From a bacterium HR23 (GTDB lineage Bacteria > Chloroflexota > Dehalococcoidia > Lucifugimonadales > HRBIN23), in NCBI GenBank assembly GCA_002923335.1, contig BEHZ01000113.1, positions 1 to 5,601 of the forward strand: 5,601 nucleotides of DNA, given 5' to 3'. Positions 1-4,789 of this stretch are shown here, piece by piece (positions within the stretch are counted from its first letter, which is position 1; each line of letters starts with the position of its first letter). Under the pieces are notes generated by a model. That model was not told where the DNA came from and made no database searches. It was given only the letters and a program-made list of their open reading frames with translations. The translations under genes and the position numbers were made by a program.

Positions 1-188
1 AAGGCCTGTCCGTTGGTGTCTACCAGAGGTAGGTCAGGGGCAGGGCGTGGCGGGGTGAGGGTAGCGCCGTAGAAGGTGTAGGCGGAGTTCGCCCGTATCT
101 GTAGGGCCATGGCACTGGCCACCCCTCCAAGAACCACCAGGGCAACCACGGCCATGCCCAGAGCCACGCGCCAGCGTCCTGGCACCAC
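1..188 (-). CDS. SCO1/SenC-family membrane-anchored thioredoxin-fold protein, N-terminal part
   Basis: The gene runs leftward off the window, so only 62 codons and two bases are visible. The protein opens with a short basic stretch (PGRWR), then one hydrophobic segment at about residues 8-29, which reads as an uncleaved membrane anchor or signal anchor. This is followed by YTFYGATLTPPRPAPDL and LVDTNGQA. The pattern F-x-G-x-x-L-x-P-P-x-P-A-P-D, then a hydrophobic strand and a D-x-N-G-Q turn, is what SCO1/SenC proteins show at the start of the thioredoxin fold. Family members deliver copper to, or act as thiol reductants for, the CuA site of cytochrome c oxidase on the outer face of the membrane. 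The CxxxC motif and distal His that would prove this lie beyond the edge. The start is GTG at 188, or the adjacent GTG at 185; GGAGGA at 194-199 lies 5 or 8 bases upstream, and an in-frame TAA at 204-206 rules out a longer protein. Another thioredoxin-like lipoprotein family is the alternative. Confidence 0.75.
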   Translation of the reverse strand, partial: MVPGRWRVALGMAVVALVVLGGVASAMALQIRANSAYTFYGATLTPPRPAPDLPLVDTNGQA

Positions 189-209
189 GGGAGTCCTCCG
201 TATTTACTC

Positions 210-218
210 AGTATAGCA
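210..218 (-). promoter_or_regulatory. Extended -10 promoter for the SCO-family gene
   Basis: Read leftward, the sequence is TGCTATACT: a TATACT -10 box (5 of 6 consensus bases) with the TG of an extended -10 element one base upstream. No good -35 box is found 16-18 bases further upstream, where the sequence is G/C runs; extended -10 promoters can work without one. Transcription would start near 203, giving a leader of only about 15 bases with the ribosome binding site (194-199) almost at its 5' end. Identified from sequence pattern only. Confidence 0.55.
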
Positions 219-222
219 CACA

Positions 223-248
223 GGTGCGGGTGGGGGGCCCCGCATACC
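223..248. promoter_or_regulatory. Inverted repeat between divergent promoters, possible operator
   Basis: TGCGGG (225-230) and CCCGCA (239-244) form a perfect 6-bp inverted repeat around an 8-base G-rich centre. The flanking GG (223-224) and CC (247-248) can extend the pairing past a two-base bulge. It sits between the -10 box of the leftward SCO-family gene and the -35 box of the rightward aminotransferase gene, overlapping where the SCO promoter's -35 would be. A DNA-binding regulator there could act on both genes. In this G/C-rich stretch a 6-bp dyad may also be chance. Confidence 0.25.
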
Positions 249-277
249 TTGACACCCTGCCCTACCCTCACTAGGAT
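249..277 (+). promoter_or_regulatory. Sigma-70-type promoter for the aminotransferase gene
   Basis: A perfect TTGACA -35 hexamer (249-254) is followed by a 17-base spacer and TAGGAT (272-277; 4 of 6 bases match TATAAT). Spacing is optimal for a housekeeping sigma factor. Transcription would begin around 283-285, giving a leader of about 27 bases before the ATG at 311. The AGGAGG ribosome binding site lies at 300-305, five bases before the start. Confidence 0.6.
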
Positions 278-310
278 GGGCCTAGCCGAAACGACGGGCA
301 GGAGGCCGGC

Positions 311-1645
311 ATGAGCGCCATCCTGGATGAGTATGTGCGCAAGCACCCAAAGTCGGCCGAGGCGTATCAGCGCTCCAAGGGCATCTTCCCGGGAGGCGTT
401 ACCCACGACACCCGTTACCTTACGCCCTTTCCCCTTTTTATGACACACGCTGTTGGCGCCCGCAAGTGGGACCTGGACGGCCACGAGTATGTGGACTATG
501 TGATGGGGCATGGAGCGCTTATCTTGGGTCACGCCCATCCGGCCATTGTGCAGGCAGTTTCCCAGCAGGTGGCTCGGGGCACCCACCTGGGGGGCAACAC
601 CCTAGAGGAGATACGCTGGGCGGAGGCTATCAAGCGCCTTATCCCTTCGGCGGAGAAGGTGCGCTTCCACTCCTCGGGCACTGAGGCGACCATGATGGCG
701 GTGCGCCTCGCCCGTGCCTACACCGGCCGGAAACGCCTCATCAAGTTCGCCGACCACTTCCACGGATGGAGCGACCCCCTTCTCCCCGCCTCCGGGACTG
801 CCCCAGGGGGCATCCCCGAGGAGACCTGGGCAACCGTGACGGTGCTCCCCCCGAACGACCTTTCTCTGGTAGAGAAGGCCATCGTGGAGAAGGGCGATGT
901 GGCGGCCATCATCCTTGAGCCCACGGGCGCCCACATGGGCCAATACCCCGTGCGTCCTGACTTCCTCCACGGCTTGCGGCAGGTAACCCGCCGACACGGC
1001 GTGGTGCTCATCTTTGACGAGGTGGTAACGGGCTTCCGCACCTCCCGAAACGGGGCGCAAGGGCGCTTCGGGGTTCTCCCCGACCTCACCACCCTGGCCA
1101 AAATCGTCGCCGGGGGCTTGCCCGGTGCTGCGGTGGCCGGCCGAGCCGACATCATAGATATGATCCAGCACCGGGGAGACCCGGAGTGGGACAGCCAGAA
1201 ACGGGTAGGGCATCCCGGCACCTTCAACGCTAACCCCCTCTCGGCATTAGCCGGAGCCACCTGCCTGGAACTGCTGGCGACTCAGCCCATCAACCAGCAG
1301 GCAGAGCGCATAGCCGAAAGTCTGAAAAGGGGCATCAACGCCCTGCTCCAGCACATGGAGGTGCCGGGGTGCGCCTTTGGTGTGGGGGCGGTGGTGGAAC
1401 TCACCTTGGGTGTGCCCCACGACTGCCCCGGCGACTTCTGCTCCCTCCCTTATGAGCAGTTGAAGCAGGCCACCCGCCCTCTCCTGCGCCAGAACCTGCG
1501 CCGCGCCATGCTTAACAGCGGTGTGGATCTCATGGGCGGGGGGCGTTTCATCCTCTCCGGCGCCCACACGGAGAGAGATGTGGACGCCACCCTGGAGGCG
1601 CTAGAGCGCTCCCTCAAAGCCCTGCGTGCCGAGGGGTTGGTGTAG
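311..1645 (+). CDS. Class III PLP-dependent aminotransferase, glutamate-1-semialdehyde aminomutase-like
   Basis: A 444-residue fold-type I PLP enzyme, close to the family's usual 430-450. Visible landmarks are the N-terminal FPGGV (26-30), the GHAHP turn (73-77), the phosphate-binding SSGTEATM (121-128), the aromatic/His segment HFHGW (149-153), DEVVTGFR (236-243) with D236 facing the pyridine nitrogen, the Schiff-base lysine K264 in TTLAKIVAGGLPG, and HPGTFNANP (301-309). The order and wording are closest to glutamate-1-semialdehyde 2,1-aminomutase (HemL), which makes 5-aminolevulinate for tetrapyrroles. However, the segment that reads FEAGF shortly before AHT in true HemL is GGRFIL here (410-415), and the HemL tyrosine before HGH is phenylalanine (F150, in HFHGW). 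I therefore read it as a HemL-like aminotransferase or aminomutase of unknown amino-donor substrate, probably cytosolic. AGGAGG at 300-305 supports the ATG start. No other haem gene is adjacent. Confidence is high for the enzyme class and low for the reaction. Confidence 0.9.
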   Translation: MSAILDEYVRKHPKSAEAYQRSKGIFPGGVTHDTRYLTPFPLFMTHAVGARKWDLDGHEYVDYVMGHGALILGHAHPAIVQAVSQQVARGTHLGGNTLEEIRWAEAIKRLIPSAEKVRFHSSGTEATMMAVRLARAYTGRKRLIKFADHFHGWSDPLLPASGTAPGGIPEETWATVTVLPPNDLSLVEKAIVEKGDVAAIILEPTGAHMGQYPVRPDFLHGLRQVTRRHGVVLIFDEVVTGFRTSRNGAQGRFGVLPDLTTLAKIVAGGLPGAAVAGRADIIDMIQHRGDPEWDSQKRVGHPGTFNANPLSALAGATCLELLATQPINQQAERIAESLKRGINALLQHMEVPGCAFGVGAVVELTLGVPHDCPGDFCSLPYEQLKQATRPLLRQNLRRAMLNSGVDLMGGGRFILSGAHTERDVDATLEALERSLKALRAEGLV

Positions 1646-1649
1646 CCAC

Positions 1650-3545
1650 TCACGCCGGGATAACGGGTAGGACAATGTGGGAAGGCCTCTGGGCATCGTG
1701 CCAGAGGGTATTCTCCGCCACGGCCCAGCGCCGTTCCTGCCCCAGCGGGTCGCCGGTGTTGGGATTCACGTCAAAGCGGGGGAAGTTGCTGGACGAGATA
1801 TCCACCCGTATGCGATGCCCCGCCTTGAAGAGGTTGCTGGTGGGATAGAGGGGAATGGACAACTCATATATCTCCCCGGGACGCAGGAGTTCCCCCGGCC
1901 CCGCCTTCCCGTTGCGCCACCGACAGCGCAGGATGGTATCCGTAAGGAGGAGGGCATAGCCCTCGGGATAACTGGCGCTCGGTGGGTAGACATCTATCAG
2001 TTTCACCGTTACATCGGTATCCACCGCCGTGGAGGAGAACCACAGACGGGCGGTGATAGGGCCGGTAATCTCCACATCTGTCTCTAACGGGGGCGTCTGA
2101 AAGACCAACACATCGGGGCGGGCTGCGAGGGGAAGGTAGGGGGGCTTGCACCCGTAAAACTGGGGGCCGGTGCGCTGGTCAAATCCCCCGGCGGGGGTAA
2201 TAGGCTCTCGGCGCAGGACACCGGGGATGAGCCGCAGGTCAACGCCTGGGGGCGGAGGCTTCAGGTAGTCCAAGGAGGAGAAGTTGCCCCCGATGGTGGG
2301 CACGGGGTCCCGAGGGTCAAAGCGATAGGTGGTGCAGGCCCGCTCCACATCGGGCTTACGAGGGGAAAGGAGCCCGCCGGGGTGGAAGTAAAAGGGCGTG
2401 TAGCGGGTGCGGGCAAGGGGCCACTCCTGTTCGCTCCGCCAGCGCCCCCCGTGGAAGAGGCGTCCCTCCCCTGTCTTCACGCCACTCCCCCCGCCCATGA
2501 CAAAAATCTTCACCGGAGGCTCCTCCTCTACGCCGTTGGGGATGCCCTTCAGCCAACGGTCAAACCAGCGGAGGCGGAACTCCTCGTGGCTGGGCAGAGC
2601 GGAATCCGGCCCCAGGTCCACATCCCCGGCGTAGGAGACCTCCAGAGTGCGGTCGCCGTGGGTCCACGGCCCTATGATGACCTTGATGGGGCCCTTCTTA
2701 GAGCGGGAGAGGGCTTGGTAGGCCTCTAGGGTGGCCCGTGTATAGGAGTCATACCACCCCCCCGAGAGGTAAACGGGCACATCGGCGAAGGCGTCCAGAT
2801 ACTCCTCAATGGCCAGGCCGGGCTGTTTCCAGAAGTCGTTGTAGTCGCCCTGGGTGTAAAGGGCGAAAAGCCACCGTTCATACGGGGGGACAAGGGCCAG
2901 GGGGGAGAGGCCCGGACGCAGGGGCAAATGCTGAAGCCATTCACGAAAGTCGGCTTTGGCCAGGGCGTCGTCAATCCAGGGGTGGCGCTTCAGCGCTTTG
3001 TTCTGGTTGATGCTGGCATGCCAGAAGGCCCACGCCATGAAGCGTAGTTCAAAGGCTCCGTTGTGGCGCACGGAGGAGGTCCAGGCGTTCCACCCGCCCA
3101 TGTTGGGGAGCATACAGGCCAACCCCGGCGGGCGCTGGGTGGCCAGAGCCATCTGCACCCACGCCATGTAGGAGGTGCCGAAGGTGCCTATCTTGCCGTT
3201 GCACCAGGGCTGACGCACCAGCCACAACAAGGTGTCGTAGCCATCGGCAGGCTCCTGCGCCAGGAAGAACAACTCCCCCTCGGAGGCGAAGCACCCTCGG
3301 CAGTCCTGGAGCACTGCCACATATCCCCGCTGGGCGTAAAAGACCCCGTGGCGTTCCCGCCGATCGGGGTCGCTTTTGTTGTAAGGTGTGCGCTCCAGCA
3401 CTACGGGCAAAGGGCCGGGCAGTGGCTGGCCGTTGCGGGCGGGGAAGTAGATGTCGCAGGCCAACTTCACCCCGTCACGCATGGGCACCATAACATTCTG
3501 GGCCACCACGGCATCATACTGGGGCCGGGACTGCGCCTGGGCCAT
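1650..3545 (-). CDS. CocE/NonD-family (peptidase S15-like) alpha/beta hydrolase
   Basis: A 631-residue serine hydrolase, somewhat longer than Rhodococcus cocaine esterase (574). The opening strand motif VPMRDGVKLACDIYFP (20-35) is typical of the family. Visible catalytic elements are Y55 in ERTPYNK (oxyanion tyrosine), nucleophile S125 in GTSYMA, acid D266 in GGWYDSYT and H296 in GPWTHGD. They correspond in order and spacing to Y44, S117, D259 and H287 of cocaine esterase. Residues about 150-250 are the helical cap, and about 375-631 the C-terminal jelly-roll domain, ending with AGHRIRVDISSSNFPRF (575-591). The family cleaves acyl esters, amides, beta-lactam side chains or X-Pro dipeptides; the substrate here cannot be told. 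The usual G-x-S-Y-x-G elbow ends in Ala (residue 128). There is no signal peptide, so a cytosolic enzyme is expected. The ATG is preceded by GGAGG at 3551-3555 with a 5-base gap. The gene converges on the aminotransferase, 4 bp between stops, and diverges from folD. Confidence 0.92.
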   Translation of the reverse strand: MAQAQSRPQYDAVVAQNVMVPMRDGVKLACDIYFPARNGQPLPGPLPVVLERTPYNKSDPDRRERHGVFYAQRGYVAVLQDCRGCFASEGELFFLAQEPADGYDTLLWLVRQPWCNGKIGTFGTSYMAWVQMALATQRPPGLACMLPNMGGWNAWTSSVRHNGAFELRFMAWAFWHASINQNKALKRHPWIDDALAKADFREWLQHLPLRPGLSPLALVPPYERWLFALYTQGDYNDFWKQPGLAIEEYLDAFADVPVYLSGGWYDSYTRATLEAYQALSRSKKGPIKVIIGPWTHGDRTLEVSYAGDVDLGPDSALPSHEEFRLRWFDRWLKGIPNGVEEEPPVKIFVMGGGSGVKTGEGRLFHGGRWRSEQEWPLARTRYTPFYFHPGGLLSPRKPDVERACTTYRFDPRDPVPTIGGNFSSLDYLKPPPPGVDLRLIPGVLRREPITPAGGFDQRTGPQFYGCKPPYLPLAARPDVLVFQTPPLETDVEITGPITARLWFSSTAVDTDVTVKLIDVYPPSASYPEGYALLLTDTILRCRWRNGKAGPGELLRPGEIYELSIPLYPTSNLFKAGHRIRVDISSSNFPRFDVNPNTGDPLGQERRWAVAENTLWHDAQRPSHIVLPVIPA

Positions 3546-3581
3546 GCTCTCCTCCGTGGCTGAAAAATGGGAGGCAACGCT

Positions 3582-3610
3582 ACTGTAACAGGTTTGAAAG
3601 ATGCCGACAA
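3582..3610 (-). promoter_or_regulatory. Promoter for the CocE-family hydrolase gene
   Basis: Read leftward, TTGTCG (3605-3610) stands 17 bases before TACAGT (3582-3587; 4 of 6 matches). A TG at 3589-3590 makes it an extended -10 (TGTTACAGT). Transcription would start near 3575, about 30 bases before the ATG at 3545. The -35 hexamer matches only its first three bases, but the extended -10 compensates. It overlaps the -35 of the rightward folD promoter. Confidence 0.45.
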
Positions 3611-3631
3611 CGGGGGTGGCCGTGCTACACT
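3604..3631 (+). promoter_or_regulatory. folD: Promoter for the folD-DUF2905-queA cluster
   Basis: CCGACA (3604-3609; 4 of 6 matches to TTGACA) precedes TACACT (3626-3631; 4 of 6 matches to TATAAT) by 16 bases. TG at 3623-3624 gives an extended -10, TGCTACACT, much like the TGCTATACT found for the SCO-family gene. Transcription would start near 3638, leaving a leader of about 15 bases with the ribosome binding site at its very front. That position also argues against the GTG at 3632 as the folD start. Confidence 0.5.
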
Positions 3632-3637
3632 GTGGGT

Positions 3638-3645
3638 AGGAGGAG
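3638..3645 (+). promoter_or_regulatory. folD: Ribosome binding site fixing the folD start
   Basis: AGGAGGAG is a near-perfect Shine-Dalgarno sequence. Its AGGAGG core ends 9 bases before the ATG at 3653. An in-frame GTG at 3632 would add seven residues (V/M-GRRSRF) but would place this site inside the coding sequence and has no ribosome binding site of its own, so the ATG is preferred. Confidence 0.8.
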
Positions 3646-3652
3646 CCGCTTT

Positions 3653-4546
3653 ATGCCTGCTCGTATCCTGAACGGTGCCCGCATCGCCGAGGACATCCGC
3701 AATGAGGTGGCAGAGGGGGTGCGCCTCTTTCAAGCCGCCCACGGTTTCCCCCCGGGGCTGGCGGCAGTGCTTATCGGCGATAACCCTGCTTCCACGATCT
3801 ATGTGCGCAATAAACAGAGGGCGTGCCTGGAGGTGGGCATCCTGGCGGAAACCTTCGCCCTGCCCGCCACCACTACAATGGACGAGGCCTTGGCCCTCAT
3901 CCGACGGCTGAACGAGGACCCCCGTTTCCACGGCATCCTGGTGCAACTCCCCCTTCCGCCCCATCTGGAGGAGCGGAGGGTGCTGGAGGCCATCGACCCT
4001 AAGAAGGATGTTGACGGTCTACATCCCTACAATGCGGGGAAGTTGCTGGCGGGCGCCCCGGTCTTTGTCCCCTGCACACCGGCGGGTGTGCAGGAAATCC
4101 TGGTGCGGAGCGGTTACAGCCCGGAGGGTCAGCACGTGGTTATCTGCGGGCGGAGTAACATCGTGGGGAAGCCTCTGGCGGTGTTGCTGATGCAGAAAGC
4201 CAAGGGGGCCAACGCCACCGTAACCCTCTGCCACACGGGGACCCGGGACCTGCCCAACATCACCCGCCTGGCGGATATCCTGGTGGTGGCCATCGGCCAA
4301 CCCCGCTTCATCAAGGCCCACATGGTGAAGCCAGGGGCGGTGGTCATAGATGTGGGCATCAACCGCCTGCCGTCCCCCACCCAGCCGGGGCGCACGGTGC
4401 TGGTGGGGGATGTGGACTTTGAGGGGGTTGCGGAGAGGGCCGAGGCCATTACGCCGGTGCCCGGGGGTGTTGGCCCTATGACCGTCGCCATGCTCCTGGT
4501 GAACACCCTTAAGGCGGCACGCCTGGCTATGCACGGGGAGGTATGA
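3653..4546 (+). CDS. folD: Bifunctional methylenetetrahydrofolate dehydrogenase / methenyltetrahydrofolate cyclohydrolase
   Basis: FolD oxidises 5,10-methylene-THF with NADP+ to 5,10-methenyl-THF and hydrolyses that to 10-formyl-THF, supplying one-carbon units for purines and initiator formyl-Met-tRNA in the cytosol. The 297-residue product is close to E. coli FolD (288). With the ATG at 3653 the catalytic residues fall at the E. coli numbers: Y50 and K54 in IYVRNK, Q98 in GILVQLPLP and D121 in KKDVDG. The nucleotide-binding part carries CGRSNIVGKP (165-174), and the C-terminal family signature ITPVPGGVGPMT is at 266-277. This exact numbering supports the ATG over the upstream GTG (3632). It is the first gene of a compact rightward set, 6 bp from the DUF2905 gene. 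No truncation or missing active-site residue is seen. Function is assigned with high confidence; the NADP versus NAD preference is not determined. Confidence 0.97.
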   Translation: MPARILNGARIAEDIRNEVAEGVRLFQAAHGFPPGLAAVLIGDNPASTIYVRNKQRACLEVGILAETFALPATTTMDEALALIRRLNEDPRFHGILVQLPLPPHLEERRVLEAIDPKKDVDGLHPYNAGKLLAGAPVFVPCTPAGVQEILVRSGYSPEGQHVVICGRSNIVGKPLAVLLMQKAKGANATVTLCHTGTRDLPNITRLADILVVAIGQPRFIKAHMVKPGAVVIDVGINRLPSPTQPGRTVLVGDVDFEGVAERAEAITPVPGGVGPMTVAMLLVNTLKAARLAMHGEV

Positions 4547-4552
4547 AGCCAC

Positions 4553-4789
4553 ATGCCGTCTCTGGAGCCACTGGCTCGCTTGCTGTTACTGACGGGTGTC
4601 CTTTTGCTGGTGGTGGGGGGCTTGCTCTTCTTGGCATCCAAGGGGGGCCTACCCCTTATCGGACGCCTTCCGGGGGACATCCTTGTCCAGAAGGGGAAGG
4701 TTACCTTCTACTTCCCGCTGGCCACCTCTCTGCTCCTCAGCCTCCTCCTTACCTTTATCCTGACCCTGCTGTTTCGCCTGGCCCGCTAA
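4553..4789 (+). CDS. DUF2905-family small two-helix membrane protein
   Basis: A 78-residue protein matching DUF2905, whose members are usually about 65-80 residues and have no established function. It has two hydrophobic segments, about residues 9-28 and 55-74, joined by a loop containing IGRLPGDILVQKGKVTFYFP (36-55). The GRLPGDI and FYFPL wording is the family hallmark. A hairpin in the cytoplasmic membrane with both ends on one side is expected. The gene starts 6 bp after the folD stop. GGAGG (4537-4541, inside the end of folD) lies 11 bases before the ATG, a slightly long gap. Its TAA stop shares its last A with the ATG of queA. Members are often found next to queA, commonly together with ruvB, in other bacteria (recalled, not checked), so this placement is typical but does not reveal a role. 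Confidence 0.85.
   Translation: MPSLEPLARLLLLTGVLLLVVGGLLFLASKGGLPLIGRLPGDILVQKGKVTFYFPLATSLLLSLLLTFILTLLFRLAR

Noticed and set aside
20..586. A 188-codon leftward reading frame spanning the SCO-family start, the intergenic region and the 5' part of the aminotransferase.
   Set aside because: It crosses a promoter region and lies antisense to a clear PLP enzyme. Its product is low-complexity and resembles no family I know. Long antisense frames are expected in GC-rich coding DNA.
602..1653. Several leftward reading frames inside the aminotransferase gene.
   Set aside because: All are shadows of the 444-residue enzyme, without ribosome binding sites or recognisable motifs.
1636..1656. A weak GGTGT/ACGCC stem across the convergent stop codons as a two-way terminator.
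   Set aside because: It has only five pairs including one G-U, an 8-base loop and no T-run on either side, so it cannot be supported as a terminator.
2382..3563. Rightward reading frames opposite the CocE-family hydrolase, including one of 166 codons over its 5' end.
   Set aside because: The opposite strand encodes a complete hydrolase with an intact catalytic triad; the rightward products are compositionally biased and unrecognisable.
3583..3591. Small palindrome CTGTAACAG over the hydrolase promoter's -10 as an operator.
   Set aside because: The four-base arms are too short and are expected by chance; part of it is the -10 element itself.
3632..3652. GTG at 3632 as an upstream folD start.
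   Set aside because: It would place the AGGAGG site inside the gene, has no ribosome binding site, and precedes the predicted transcription start. The ATG at 3653 restores E. coli-like residue numbering.
3467..3964. A 165-codon leftward frame that enters the hydrolase 5' region from antisense folD.
   Set aside because: It is not in the hydrolase frame, covers the divergent promoter region, and is explained by antisense folD sequence.
4543..4555. ATG at 4543 overlapping the folD TGA as ATGA, as a possible start for the small downstream protein.
   Set aside because: It is in a different frame from the DUF2905 sequence; the family match begins at the ATG at 4553.
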